Below are positions 12,201-24,662 of a DNA stretch of 64,000 bases, in pieces (position 1 is the stretch's first letter; each line of letters opens with the position of its first letter). The DNA is from Eleusine coracana subsp. coracana (lineage: Eukaryota; Streptophyta; Magnoliopsida; Poales; Poaceae), in NCBI GenBank assembly GCA_032690845.1, contig CM064433.1, positions 41,600,658-41,664,657 on the forward strand, given 5' to 3'. Under the pieces are notes generated by a model. The model saw only the letters and a list, made by a program, of their open reading frames with translations, did not search any database and was not told where the DNA came from. The position numbers and the translations under genes were made by a program.

Positions 12201-12479
12201 TTGGTCTTCATCACTTGGTTTGATCTCAATCCAAATTTCTAGTTGTACCATTTGTTACTATCTATTTTTCTATCATGTCAAAGCCCATTTCTACCACTAC
12301 CTTCCAAACTTTAGGAAATTCCAATGAGAAGAGTCGAGACGAAAGGGCTAGGTTGATAAAAGATATTGTCCACGCAAGTGTTAAGTTGACAATCTTGTAT
12401 GACTTCGGGTGTCATCTACCAAAGGTGTACAACATTCTCAATTCAAACAAAAGTTAACACCTCGCTACATTAGTCGTAT
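9286..12479 (+). other. Interior of element A: noncoding leader and filler
   Basis: About 9290-9730 matches the leader of element B (53560-54035, opposite strand). Beyond that no retroviral domain is readable. 11290-11660 is rich in CATATGCAC and ATGCACCAT-like words without a fixed period. Small ORFs (119 codons at 11079, 73 at 11468) are not supported as genes. Confidence 0.6.
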
Positions 12480-12866
12480 CCGATCACTGCCACCTGTGGA
12501 CTTGTGGTTATCAAGATCGAACTGCAAGTCAAACAAGCTGGTGTACATAACACATTCCACGAGGCCCGACTCAAGAAATGTCTAAAGCCGATTGTGGTAA
12601 TCTTCGTGGAAGGTGCGGAAGAACTTTGACCCGACTTAATCTACCTCGAACACTCAATGAAAGTACTCGACGAGAAGGAGCGGGTCACATGCAAGAAGAC
12701 ACTCAAGTTTTACAAGGGTCAATAGAACAATCATACTGGACATGAAGCTACTCGTGAATCAGAAGTGTTTCTAAGAGGCCATTACCTAGAGTTTCTAAAT
12801 CAAAACTTAGGTAAACTTTGCACCTCCTATAAATCTTGAGACGAGATTTCTTTAAGGGGGGAGGGC
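12480..12866 (+). pseudogene. pol 3' remnant (integrase tail and chromodomain-like end)
   Basis: Sequence from about 12500 reads as a broken version of the C-terminal part of the element B polyprotein: the region before the chromodomain (HNTFHEARLKKCLK-like) and the chromodomain-like tail (KVLDEKERVT, then KKTLKFYKGQ). It carries stops, and it runs into the PPT. It shows which polyprotein was lost from element A. Confidence 0.75.
12851..12866 (+). promoter_or_regulatory. Polypurine tract of element A
   Basis: AAGGGGGGAGGGC directly before the 3' LTR TGTGACACCC: the plus-strand primer, same as in element B. Confidence 0.85.
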
Positions 12867-15800
12867 TGTGACACCCTGGGCATCAAGAAACCAGCAAAGG
12901 AAAACTTAGTCATACCGATGAGCCTACTCGAAAATTTTGAAAATATTTGACCACCATTCGCATGAAATTTGGCCAAATTTGAGCCCCACTTGAACTACAA
13001 GTCAAATTTTTCCCACAGAACCTAGTGCCACCAAAAATTTGTGTTGTGGGGTTGGGTTAAATATAATTTTAAGCAAAATCTCAAATTTTTATTCCAAGTT
13101 TAGGAGCCCAAATAAATTCCTAAAGGATTAAAAACAACCACTCTTTGAAAAATTCACGTTTGAATTCGAATCACAATTGTTGAATGTTATCATTTTTATA
13201 AGTTCGAGCACATCATTGTGAACACACACATATTTTTGTTCTTTCCACAAGAACTAGATAAGTAAAGGTATTAAAATAAACAGAAGAGAAATTTTCAAAA
13301 TTTTAAGAAAAATAAAATCTTCACGGGTCCCACCTGTCAGCTACCTGGTCGTTCTCCTTCTTGACCGATTGGCCGCCAAGAGCGGCGCTGCTCCGTGTGG
13401 CCGGCACTGTGCGGGCTCGCCCCCACCCGGTCCGTACCCAGCTGCAAAACCATTCACTCCGCCCCTGGTTTCGGACAACACCACGCATTCACCCCTCCCT
13501 CACTCCATTTCCTCTCCTTTGGTCACACCCGAACGACGCCATGGCCATGGTCGTGTGCTGAGCTCTAGCTCCCTGGCCGCTCCGGTTCCGCCCTCATGAA
13601 GCCGTCAACGTGTTGCGCCTCATCGCTCTCTTCCTCTCTCTACAGAGCTGACCCACCTCCTCCACTAACGCACGTCACCACCCGAGCTACTCGTTCCGCC
13701 ATTGGAGTCAGTAGAGCTCTCCGCGTCGCTCCGCTGCTCGGCCGCTGCGCCCCGCCTCTGACGTCGCTGTGCTGATCCGGAGCTACGCCTCATTGCCCTC
13801 TACCTCTTCGCAGAGCCACTCCGTCTCTGCTGCACTGAGCCGCCATGGATCGAACTCTTCCCCGGTGACGGCCTCGCCGCCGTTTCTTCGATTCATGCCA
13901 CCTCGGTGAGCTACTCTCCGACCCCGCTCGCATGCGACATCCACTCCTCATCGTGAACCCCACTGACCCTTCTCGGCTCCATTTGTCAAAGCTCGCCGCC
14001 AGGAACGCCGATCCTGCCGCCGCTGACTGCTCGACGCTGCTCGCGAGCTGCCTCGCCTCATCATGTCATGGCTCCACACGACCCCTCTGCCCTTCCCCGT
14101 GCGACGCTACTCCGTTCCGACTCTGTGCATCCTACCGTGTTGGCCGGTGCCCCTTCCAAGCCCTCGCCGCGCCGCCGTGGCCGCGCCTGCGCCGCCGCAT
14201 CGGGCTCACGCGCGGTGGCCATGGCCACGTCAGGCCAGTTTTGGCCTCGGGCCTGGTCCACCTGCCTGGGCCAAATCAGGCCTAAGCTGGCTCCCCGCTG
14301 CGCTCGGCCTCATGGGCCGTGATCTTTCAGCCCGCGCAAAAAGAACAAGGTGATTTTTCATATCCTTTTGAAAATAAATCTAGAAAATGGGTAAACCTTG
14401 TTAAAACAATTACTAAATCATCACTCGGTAGAAAATACGAACCAAAATTTCTTAGATTCAAGTAAACGAGATCTACCTATTGTAGTTGTTGGCATGGCAT
14501 AAAAAGTTACAGATTTTTATAGTGATTTATTTCTTTGACCTGCATGTTTGCTCCATAAATGATGAAATATGACTTTATAAAGACCAAGGTCATGCATGAA
14601 GGTTCCTGGTGTCTCATGGGACACATATATGAATTAAAATACCCATATCATGTTATAGAATCTAGAGTTATCTATTTAATTCTATTTAGGATCAATAAAA
14701 TGCTAAAGAAATAACTATGCATGCTATCATACCCATTCTTGCTTTGCAACCCATGATCCACCATGTACTAGATTCTCATGTCATGAAATAAAACTTTAAC
14801 ACTAAGCATTTGCATGTAATGACTTATTTCATCTCAAGCATGCTTAGGTTTATCATGTTTGTAGCAATTAATTGGTGCATCTTCTTTCAATAAAACCAGT
14901 GCTCAAACTCCTTATTTAGTGCATGTAATTGGTCTGTCAAATTTCATGACCGTAGATCCTGCATGAGTTCATGTTTCACATTTGTTAGCTTATAGCATGG
15001 TATCAGCCAAATCACTACACAATATTCCCTGAATTAATTTTCATACTGGTACCAATTAATTGGATTCTATATTGTTTCAATTATTAAGTGTAAATGGCTC
15101 CATGCATGTTAATGAAACTTGATCCAAATATTACTCCCGACATGTTCTACCTGTAGTAAATTCTTTTAGACATAATGTCATCTGAAACCATGTGTAATTA
15201 ATTATTTTGTCCATAAACTTAGTTATACACTTGGACTTATAGTCAATCGTTTGCCTCTATTATATGCAACCACTTCATGCCTAACAGCCTCGTAAGCACT
15301 TTGGAATCGTGATTCGAATACACTCGCGTTGCTCAAATCTACATACGCCTACCTTACCTGATTTCACAATCGTTAACAAAATGAAAGCGATGGAGCAAAT
15401 ATGCAAAGTGAGCTAACACTAATATACAAACTGCATCTTATCTTCTATACATCATAAAAATACACACCATACCTTTATACATCGTTATCACGTTAAATTG
15501 TTAGAGTCCATGAAGGAAATACGCTAAACGTGCTCGCACTGTGCCTCTACTTTATGTATTATATTTACTAAACTAATCGACACCTCGTGCGTATCATACC
15601 TATTAGTCTTAATTAAAAAGACTGCCATGAATCTTCTCTCATGCACAACATCATATCTTCATCATGTAGATAACAAGGTGAACCACATGGAGGTTGGATA
15701 GGAGCAGGAGCTAGAAGGGCCGGGTGGAGATCTTGCTAACTAGGAACAGGCCCCAGCCAAGCCCCGGTGCATCCCACCTAGTTTTAACCCTTTTACTTTA

Positions 15801-17050
15801 TCACTAGTTAGGGATGTAGGCTTGTCTGTGCATTAAGTTTGTAGGAGTTGTTTGAAAACCTAGCATTGCAGTAGGTCTCCTTTTTCCCGATAATTAGCCT
15901 CAGGACGGTAGTCGCTCTGCTTAATTTAGGACGACTATTTATCGAGTGGTATGGATACTACTCATAGACAGGAAAATAATATCGGGGAATAGTGTCGGAT
16001 GAAGGAAAGTATGGATGGGATCATAATGAAGACCGGACGGGCATCTAGGTGGAAAGGAAAGGACAACTTGTCTTCGAGGAGGAAGTCCCGTCCGAGTCAC
16101 CTAAGGCTACGCCTCGTGTCCGGCCCTATGAGGTCAAGTTTAAACATACTATTTGCATGCTGGAGTTATGGACCCAGTAAACTGATGTAGCTACGACTAC
16201 TGCTTGGTCAGAAGGTACCCTGATCCTTGAGGTGGAACTGGGGCTGAGAGGAGGGAGCAATCCACCCACGGAAGACCCTGCGGTAACGTAAGCGAAAAGT
16301 TGCTCCATGCGGCATCCAGGAAGCGCGTGTGGGTCATGCAAGCAGGATTCTCCTACAGCATGTAAATCAATTAGAGTCGTTGCCCCTCACAGTAACGAGT
16401 ACCACTTGATCGTTGCTCCGTAACAGTGTCGGAAGTCATTAAGATGATGAGTGGGTTTAATACTGCTCTTTGGAATTATTAAGATTGTATTGCAATCATG
16501 ATTGTTATAGTTTTAGTGCAAACTAAATTTAATATTCCGTATGACAACTTAACTTGATGTTAAAACTTGAAAAAATAAGGATTTACTCTTAGGCTGGCTT
16601 TCCGGCAACATAAACCCTGCCCCTAGCCTTTGCATGTCTAGGTGTCGGCTGAGGGGTCAGTCTTGCTGAGTAAATTAGTTACTCAGGGCGTAGCTCTATG
16701 TGGTTTTCACATGACCAGGGTGGAGACTGCCACTGCGGTGGGAGGTTCCACTGGGAGGGCCAGCGTCTTGACTGCTGGAATATTGAATGGGAGCTTTGCA
16801 CCAATGATGACGAGGAGTAGGCTTGTGTGTGTTGGTACGGTGTCAGGGGCCTAACACCGATCAAGGCCGGCTTCTACTTTTGTGTATCGCTGTGAGAGGG
16901 CGTTGTATCTTACTTTTGTCGAAACTCTGTAGTACTGTCCAATTATTTCGCTTCCGCACTTTGAAAACTATGGGTTCTAATTTAAGTTTGGCTTTATGTA
17001 AAACTCTGTACTCCACCTATGTTCTTGTTGCAACTATATTCTTCTGTCAT
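12867..17050 (+). repeat. 3' LTR of element A, truncated
   Basis: Direct repeat of 4941-9180. Ends at CTTCTGTCAT instead of running on another 90 bp to the CA terminus. It also lacks about 60 bp near 16275 that the 5' LTR has at 8330-8390. Confidence 0.87.
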
Positions 17051-17054
17051 GAGA

Positions 17055-17093
17055 GCACGGTGGTATCTTAAGTGTTTCGTCAAACCACCGTGC
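17055..17093. other. Hairpin at the LTR-LTR junction
   Basis: GCACGGTGG at 17055-17063 pairs perfectly with CCACCGTGC at 17085-17093 around a 21-nt loop, exactly where the truncated + LTR of A meets the inverted LTR C. The loop sequence TATCTTAAGTGTTTCGTC resembles an LTR piece at 43996-44036 in the opposite sense. Confidence 0.7.
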
Positions 17094-17102
17094 AATGATA
17101 AG

Positions 17103-20100
17103 GTAGGGTTTATATTACCAAAAAGCCAACCTAAGAGTGGATCCTTATTTTTCAAGTTTTAGCATCAAGTTAAGTTGCCATACAGAATAATAAATTTAGT
17201 TTGCACTAAAACTACAGCAATCCTGGTTGCAATACAATTAGAACAATTCCATATAGCAGTATTGAACTCATCCATCATATTAATGGCTTCCATCAATGCC
17301 CCGGAGCAGCGATCAAGTGGTACTCGTTACTGTGAGAGACAGTGACTCGAATCGATTTACATCCTGCAGGAGAAACCCAAATACATAGCGCACGCACACT
17401 CCAAGGAGTCACGTGTGGCAACCTTTTGCGAGATACAACAGGGTCGGTCTAGGTCCCACTTTTCCCGAGTACATGTCACCCCATGCGATGCTCCCGTCGA
17501 AGCCATCCATGGGTAGCCCATGCACTCCCCCTTCCAACACATATCCCATTCCACCATAACCATCTTCATCACCAAAAGAAGAGTGGGGTATTATCCAACC
17601 ACTGAGGAAATCAAGCTATATCGGCTTACTAGTGCCCATATCACTAGCATGCATTTGGTACTGTTCAAACTTGATCTCATAGGACCAAACATGACGCATA
17701 GTCTTAGGTGACTCGGACGGGGCTACCTCCTTGAAGACAAGCTATCCTTCCCTTTCTACCTAGTTGCCCATCCGGTATTCGTTGTTATCCCATCCAAACT
17801 TTCCTCCAGTCAATATCATTCCCTAGTGATAATATATCCTGTTCTACGAGTGGTCTCCATCCCACTCGACAACTAGTCGCCCTAAATTAAGCAGAGCGAC
17901 TACCATCCTGAGGCTATCATCGGGTAAAGGGAACCTACTGCAATACTAGGTTTTCAAACAACTCCTATAAACTTAATGCATAGACAAGCCTACATCCCTA
18001 ACTAGTGACAAAATAAAAATGTAAAACGGGTGGGATGCACCGGGGCTTGCCTTGAGTCCTACTCCTGGTTAGCTCAAGTACCACCGGGTCCTTCTGGCTC
18101 CTGCTCCTGTCCAGCATTCATGTGGTTTACCTCGGTATCTACATGATGCAAATGTGATGCTGTGCATGAGAGAAGATTCATGGCAGTCCATTTAAGTAAG
18201 ACTGACAGATATGACACGCACGAGGGTGTCGATTAGTTCAGTGAATGTAATATATAAAGTAGAGGCATAGGGTGAGCGAGTTTAGTGTATTCCTTCATGG
18301 ACTCTAATAATTTAATGCAGGAACAATGTATAAAGGTATGATGTGCGTTTTTATGATGTGTAAAATATCAGTTTGGTATATTTGTGTTAGCTCACTTTCC
18401 ATATTTGCTTCATCGATTTCATTTTGTTAACAATTGTGAAATCAGATAAGGTAGGCGTGTGTAGATTTGAGCAATGCGAGTGTTTACGAAACATGCACGG
18501 TGGATAAGTAATGAACCACTATTCCAAAGTACTTAAGAGGCTGTTAGGCATGAAGTGATTGCATATAACAGAGGCGAATGGTTGACTATACATCCAAATG
18601 TATAATTAAGTTCATGGACAAAATGATTAATTTAGCATAGTTCCAGATGACATATGTCTAAAAGAATTTACTACAGGTAGAACATGTTGGGGATAATATT
18701 TGAATCAAGTTTCATTAAGATGCATGAAACCATTTATGCTCAATAATTAAAACAATATAGAGAATCCAATTATTTGGTACAGGTATGAGAATTAATTCGG
18801 GGAATATTGTGTGGTGATTTGGCAGATACAATGCTATAAGCATACAAATGTGAAACATGAACTCATGCAGGATCTATGAGCAGGAAATTTGAGAGGTCAA
18901 ATACATGCACCAACTAAGGAGTTTGAGCACTGGTTTCATTGAAAGAAGGTGCACCATTTAATTGCTACAACCATTGTAAACCTAAGAATGCTTGAGATGA
19001 AATAAGTCATTGCATGCAAATTCTTAGTAGTAGAATTTGAACTCCTAGCATGGGAATATAGTACATGGCATAGCATGGTTTGTAGGGCAAGAATGAGCAT
19101 GATGGCATGCATAGTTATTTCTCTAGCATTTAATTGATCCTAAATAGAATTAAATAGATAACTCTAGATTCTATAACATGACATGAGTATTTTAATTTAT
19201 TTATACGTCCCATGAGACACCAGGAACCATCAAGCATGACCTTCGCATTTATAAAGTCATATATCATCATGTATGGAGCAAATATGCAAGTCAAAGAAAT
19301 AAATCCCTATAAATATCTATAACTTTTCATGCCATGCCAACAGCCCATGAGGCCAAGCGCAGTGGGGAGGCCTTCCCTGGGCCAGATCTGGCCCAGGCGG
19401 TCGAAGGCCCAAGACCACTTGGCCCAGCCAGTCCAGCCAGTCCAGAGCCAGGGCGCCTGTGCGCGCTCCCTCGGCGCTCAACGGCGGCGTGGCCGTGGTG
19501 GCACAGGGCAGGGCCGGCGAGGCTCCATCCTCCAGGGGTGGCTACAGAGGGTCACGGCGACGGCGCGGCACGCGTGGAAGGGCAGAGAGGTGGGGTGGGA
19601 TTGTGACGTGATGCGGGAGGATGGGCGACGGGTGGAGCCAGCGGGCCATGGTTGCAGATGCCGGCGTTCTCGGTGAACGGTTGCAAGAACGTGAGCCGAC
19701 GCCGGCAAAGTAGGTGTGCGTGGAGTTGGGGAGGTGGCCAGTGAGGTTAATCGGAGGCGGCTCACCATGGAGGATGAAATCGAAGGAGAGGGGGCTGTCG
19801 GCTTTGAAAGGGAAAAGCTCAATCTGATCTCGTCGCGGCATGAGATGGCGAGCCACGACGCATGGCAGGGGAGGAGTTGTAGGTGGAGCTGTGCACAGAG
19901 TTTGAGGGCTAGACAGGCAGCACGGAAGCTCCGACGCAGGAGTTCGGACCAAGCATCCATGGCGGCTCGGTCCAGGCGCGCGAGAGAGAAAGCAGAGCGA
20001 GGGAGAGAGGAGGAGCGCGAGGGATGGGCTGGAATGGGCGATACCGAGGGCGAGCAGCGGTTTTAGCTGCTGGTTTTCAGACCAGTGGGGGCGAGTGCTG

Positions 20101-20608
20101 GCCACATGGTGGAGTGCCGCCCACCATGGCCAATCGTGGAGAAGATGACCGGGTGAGCCGCTGACGGGTGAGCCCACGCGGATTTTGCTTTCGTTAATTT
20201 TCTAAAACTACATTTTTTGTTAATTTTGTAATTTTAATTCTATAACTCCAGAGAGAAAATAAAAAACATGGGCGTGCTTATTAAGATGTGCTCTTAATTT
20301 AGAAAATAAGTTAGTTTCCTAAATTGTATTCAAATTTGAACATAGATTTTTCAAAGTTGGGTTCTTGTTAGCCTTTTGAGTATTTATTTGAGTCATTTAC
20401 CCTTATTGCATGTACTTCAACATATATTTTTGGAAGGGCTTGATGGTGGTTAAAACTTTGGACTTCTAGTTCAAATGGAACTCAATTTGATCAAATTTCA
20501 TTCAAATAACATTCAAATGTTCTCAAAACTTTTGAATGGGCTCATCTATGGCTACTCGTTACTCCTAGAGTTTCCCTTGCTGATGTTCTTGACACTCGTG
20601 GTGTCACA
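17103..20608 (-). repeat. Inverted partial LTR C (Tekay-like)
   Basis: Reads on the minus strand as an LTR from TGTGACACCACG (at 20608) down to sequence matching the LTR of B from about 44320; the terminal ~540 bp next to the PBS side are missing. No PPT lies outside 20608, so it is a 5' or solo LTR, not a 3' LTR with its interior. GC-rich ORFs at 19329-20177 lie within it and are not genes. Confidence 0.75.
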
Positions 20609-21063
20609 CACGAAGATGGGCCGCGCTGGGCCGATTTTGTTTTCGGACCGAAGAGGAAAGAAGAAAATAGATATATGTAGAGCAGCATTTTTGAATTAGT
20701 TTTTTGGACTGTTTTTAATCGATTTTGAATGGAATTTGATGAAAATTGATGAATTTTACCTCTATAAATTTTTGAACCAACGAGATAACTTTGCAGAGAA
20801 TAAATAAGATTATTTTGCTACTGTTCATGTATGTTTTGTGATAAGTTTCCACTGCAAGTTTATAGAATTTTAGGAGGATTAATTTTTAGATTATATGTCA
20901 TTGTAATTTTCTGACCAATATTGTTAATTGCAATGTCATATTAATGATGGTTTGTGTATTATGCCTATTTTCTACCCAATAGTGATGTAGGTTTAATGCA
21001 TATCATGATAGAATAATTATGAAATTTTGTTCTCACTTTTCATGGTTAATTTCAGGAGCCACC
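20609..21063. other. Sequence between LTR C and copia gag
   Basis: AT-rich. Possibly the leader of the copia element, whose 5' LTR is not recognisable. TTAATTTCAGGAGCCACC precedes the gag ATG. Confidence 0.35.
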
Positions 21064-22510
21064 ATGATGGCCTTCCTTCCCCAGATCCAAATCTTGAAAG
21101 GGGACAACTATGGGGAATGGAAGAGAAAGGTCGATCTTGCTTTTGTTATGGGTGAGATGGACTAGGTAATGACTACCCTATGTCCCACAGAGCCTCCTGA
21201 GCTTGTCAGAGGCATAGAGGAGACAGATGCTGATTGGGCAAAGAGACAGAGGGATGATGCTCCCGACAGAGCTCGAGTTCAACTTGAGCACTGAGGATGG
21301 GTCCTTGACAACAAGAAGTGCTTGACACTTGTCAAGAACATGATTGAGCCGGCCATCATGGGCTCAATCCAGAATGAAGAAACTGCCAAGGGCTATCTAC
21401 AGAGGGTGGAGAACCAGTTTACTGGGTCTTCCAAGACGTATGCCACACAGATGATAAGACAACTGGTGAATGGTGGTGGCATAAGGGAGCACATTCTGAA
21501 GATGAACAATTTGGCTGCAAAGCTAAAGACTGTGAATCTAACGATTCAAGAAGACCTCCTGGTTCATTTTGTATTGCTATCCTTACCACATGAGGTTGAT
21601 AATTTTGTCTCCAACTACAACATGAACCCAGAGAAGTGGACCATTGAGCAACTTATTACCAACAGTGTCCAAGAGAAGGACAGATTCAAGGACAAGCATG
21701 GTGATTCTGTCCACTATGTAAAAGACAACAAGAACAAGGGCAAACAGCCAAAGCAACCAGTTTTTTACTCTAAGCCTCAGAAGAAGCAACAACATAGGGC
21801 TCATCAGGGACCGGTTGTAGTGGACAAGGACACACATCTCCACTGCAAGGAGAAAGAACACTACAAGAAGAACTGTCTTGAGTGGCTGAAGTTGTTCATG
21901 GCAAGAAAAGGTGAGAACATGATTACATTTATAAATGAATCCTTGTATGTTAATTATTCTAGATCCACAAGGTGGATTGATTTAGGAGCGACTATTCATG
22001 TTGCAAATTGTTTATAGGGATTCAGTACGACGAGAACCACGGGAAGAGACGAAGGTTCGATAAGAGTAGCTAATGAGTAGAAGCCAAAGTTGAAGCTGTA
22101 GGGGATCTTCACCTAGAGCTTAGAGATGACTTTATTTTTAGGCTTCATGATGTCTTTTATGTACCTTCGTTACAAAGAAATATAATAAGTGTATCGCGTT
22201 TGGATCTTGATGGATATGATTGTCATTTTGGTAATGGCAAATATGAACTTATGTTCAATAATAAATGCATTGGTTTTGCATCTTTACAAGATAAGCTTTA
22301 TTTGTTGTCACTTGGTGTTAATGTGAATGCGATACATGATGTGAATGATAATGTACATGATATGAATGACCATGTGTCCTCGTCGTCTAAAGTTAAGAAG
22401 AAAAGAAAGAGAACTCCAAGCATCTCATCGAAATTATGGCACTGTCGTTTAGGCCATATTTCGAGGGGGAGAATTGAGAGACTTGTAAAGAACAATGCAT
22501 TACTCCCGCT
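21064..22510 (+). pseudogene. Ty1/copia gag, protease and pre-integrase remnant
   Basis: Starts at ATG 21064 with a gag N-terminus (LKGDNYGEWKRKVDLAF), then a UBN2-like gag region, a zinc knuckle CX2CX4HX4C (CKEKEHYKKNC near 21845), a protease start (WIDLGATIHVAN near 21973, with L where the family has the S of DSGA), and after a frame change a GAG-pre-integrase block (LWHCRLGH near 22435). In-frame stops occur near 21163 and 21292, and the frame ends at 22017. The integrase core, RT and RNase H are absent; no LTRs were found. A dead fragment joined to PHAS backbone at about 22515. Confidence 0.85.
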
Positions 22511-22550
22511 ATGGGCACTTTTTTTAGGACAATCAGGTAACTTTTTTCAG

Positions 22551-22600
22551 GTGCCTACTCGGTGAAGATGGTTTAACATGATCAAACTAAGAGTAGGCAC
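22551..22600. other. Perfect 10-bp-arm hairpin
   Basis: GTGCCTACTC (22551-22560) pairs with GAGTAGGCAC (22591-22600), 30-nt loop. A further GTAGGCAC lies near 22640. The related block at 59220-59320 keeps part of the wording but not the perfect arms. Confidence 0.6.
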
Positions 22601-23440
22601 TTTTTTCATCATATCAATGGTTTAACATCGTGAAACCACTGAAAAAGTAGGCACTGCATGAACTGTACTACATTTCATGATGTTTTACAATGTGTTGGAT
22701 TGGTTGTGGCTTCGTTTGGCCTTATATAAGAAATTGTGAAATTACAAGAGGAGCTGCAATCTCAGTTGAGAGAAATGAATCAATGCATCGATATAGAGCA
22801 CACACCATGATCGATCTGTTCGTAGGCATGTGTGGCACCGGCAATAGTTCGAATCAATAAAGTCAAAATATAGACTACCACTACGCGTGAAACGTACCAT
22901 CCTTAGAGCCACTATTTCAAACAGTACAGTTATCTGAGCTACTATTTTAGGACAATCAGGTAAGTTTTAAGTGGAAACAGATTGCTTAAACTATTATTTC
23001 TGTTCTGAGCTCCATTTTAGGATTCTCCTTTATATCCATATGGTCTGTTTTTTTATCTACGGAAGCCAACTGGAACTTGTACTAGAATATGCATGAACTT
23101 TTTCTCAAACATTTACTGATTAGTTTGTTGAGTTTTCGTGCAAATGTAAGTGATCATAATGTTGTTTTAGTCCAAGGAATACTGAACTGTGCTAATAATA
23201 AAAATGTATTGTGTAATGCGTACACATATGCATACTGCGCATGCAACATAAATAGGCCCAACTGATAAATATCTCTCCAATGTACAGTATTTTCACCAGT
23301 TTTATACACAATGCGCCCTCATGCAATTAGACGTGGGAGGCACAAGGAATTGACCAGGGGTGGTCAGTATTCTACAAAACTTAAATACAAACAAATTCCC
23401 TGGGTGATTTGATTTTTTTCTTCTTCCATTAATTAGTTAA
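22601..23440 (+). repeat. Backbone block duplicated at 59220-60000
   Basis: Shares long stretches with 59220-60000, e.g. GAGCTGCAATCTCAGTTGAG, ATAGAGCACACACCATGA and TTCTGAGCTCC. No coding sequence. A diverged site lies at 23328. Confidence 0.75.
23328..23349 (+). promoter_or_regulatory. Diverged miR2118-like site, second class
   Basis: TAGACGTGG followed by GAGGCACAAGGAA. The TC of the usual CATCAGG core is replaced by CA. The same variant appears at 27061 and, with one more change, at 62821, each followed by a variant of AT..ACC. Confidence 0.3.
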
Positions 23441-23486
23441 CTAGTACATGTAGTAGGTGGAGATTTTATTGGAACCATATATAGGA
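23441..23486 (+). promoter_or_regulatory. Core promoter of unit 6 (TATA 23478-23484)
   Basis: CTAGTACATGTAGTAGGTGG, AGATTTTATTGGAACC, then ATATATAGGAGAGACC: practically the same as units 2 and 9. TATA to site 163 bp. Confidence 0.62.
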
Positions 23487-23509
23487 GAGACCCTAGGAGC
23501 AGATGACGA

Positions 23510-24000
23510 GCAGTGAGCTGTGACTGGGAGTGAACTGAACAATCTACATAAGTATTCAGGGTATCCGAGCTAATCTGATCTGATGTTACTAAGGTTTCTC
23601 TTGGCAGAAGCAGCTGTAAGGTGAGAAGAGTGTGTTGCCATAGGCTTGTGAGGCGTCAGGATGATACCACGGAGCGTCGCTACTGTCATCGCGCAAGCAG
23701 CTTATGCTGCCATTGATGCCACACGAGTAAGTGGCGGCTGCTTGCAGACTGCATGCACGACAAAGAACTCTCTCATCTGTAGGCCATACTGCATCACATG
23801 TCACAGGAGACTAACAGGTGTTGGAATTCAATCGCGGCAGGGCCACATACAAGAGAAAAGTAAGGGAGCTAAGGGTCTCCATCTTTGCATTATTTTAGTG
23901 CACAGATTTCCAATAGACAAAGCACGTGGGGTTTCCAATAGACCCAGGTGATATCCGCATAGGATCCCATATTTTAACAATGTAATCAATATTTTTTATG
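23510..24000 (+). ncRNA. PHAS-like unit 6
   Basis: Candidate PHAS transcript, site 23641-23662, with post-site sequence nearly identical to unit 9 (CACGGAGCGTCGCTACTGTC; GCTGCCATTGATGCCAC; ACTAACAGGTGTTGGAATTC). High identity with unit 9 implies recent duplication. No ORF longer than 96 codons, none with a domain. Confidence 0.58.
23641..23662 (+). promoter_or_regulatory. miR2118-like target site (unit 6)
   Basis: Starts TAGGCTTGT, core GAGGCGTCAGGA: one A-to-G change that would still allow a G:U pair. Predicted cut 23652/23653. Confidence 0.6.
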
Positions 24001-24640
24001 AGTATTGTTAAGCTACTATTATATATTATTAGACGAAAATAACCTGTAAACATGCATTATATAGTTTTAGCCTAATGCATTGACGGTGGTCTTCCCTCCT
24101 GTAGTTGGGACGGTTCACTCTTTGCAACAGTACAATTACTGTATTCTGAGCTCCATTTTAGGATTCTCCTTATTAATATCACTCGAGACATATTATCTGT
24201 GTTTTCTTTGTATGACTCTTGAGGACCAATAGACAAACAACATTACTTGTGGGCTACACTCAAAGTGGTAACATATATTTCTTAAACATGCAATTGAGAA
24301 TAGTCACAGCTGAGATTTTATAGGAACAGTTGATATTAATCATGAAGAATTAGTGGATTAACCGGATATGCTTTTTGTGACATGTTTCTCAGTTTGCATG
24401 TTAAAAGTATCAGTACTTCAGGTACTTTCTGATCTCATTAATTGTTTCCTTCTTTTTCTTTTGATCCTTTCACGGATTGCTGTTCCCTCATCATCATATT
24501 TTGGGAGCTTCTTTGGGAGCCCAAATTTATCATGCAACACAAGGTCACCAATAGCTCCATATATATGCTTCTCAGTTATCTTCTGTGTGAAGAATATCTG
24601 CAATTATCATGCAACGATGGCACTAGTGTCCTGTGATAGG
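24001..24640. other. Backbone between units 6 and 7
   Basis: 23960-24220 matches 680-965. The rest is AT-rich with no gene; the 106-codon ORF at 24368 is hydrophobic but shows no family and is not conserved in the 59-60 kb duplicate. Confidence 0.45.
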
Positions 24641-24662
24641 CAGGCCTGTGAGGCGTCAGAAT
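24641..24662 (+). promoter_or_regulatory. Weak miR2118-like site (unit 7)
   Basis: CAGGCCTGT then GAGGCGTCAGAA: two changes in the core. No TATA block at the usual distance, so probably a decayed unit. Predicted cut 24652/24653. Confidence 0.35.

Larger units (their letters stand above)
4941..17050 (+). mobile_element. LTR retrotransposon A: gutted Tekay-like element
   Basis: Two direct LTRs (4941-9270 and 12867-17050) flank a 3.6-kb interior that keeps the PBS, a leader resembling the element B leader, and only the 3' end of pol before the PPT. Gag, PR, RT, RNase H and the INT core are missing, so the element is non-autonomous. The 3' LTR lacks the last 90 bp found in the 5' LTR. It is inserted in PHAS-like unit 5. 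The LTRs differ much more than those of element B, so it is probably the older insertion; I did not count differences systematically. Confidence 0.85.

Noticed and set aside
19329..20177. ORFs of 211, 160 and 116 codons on both strands
   Set aside because: Chance frames in the GC-rich island of inverted LTR C.
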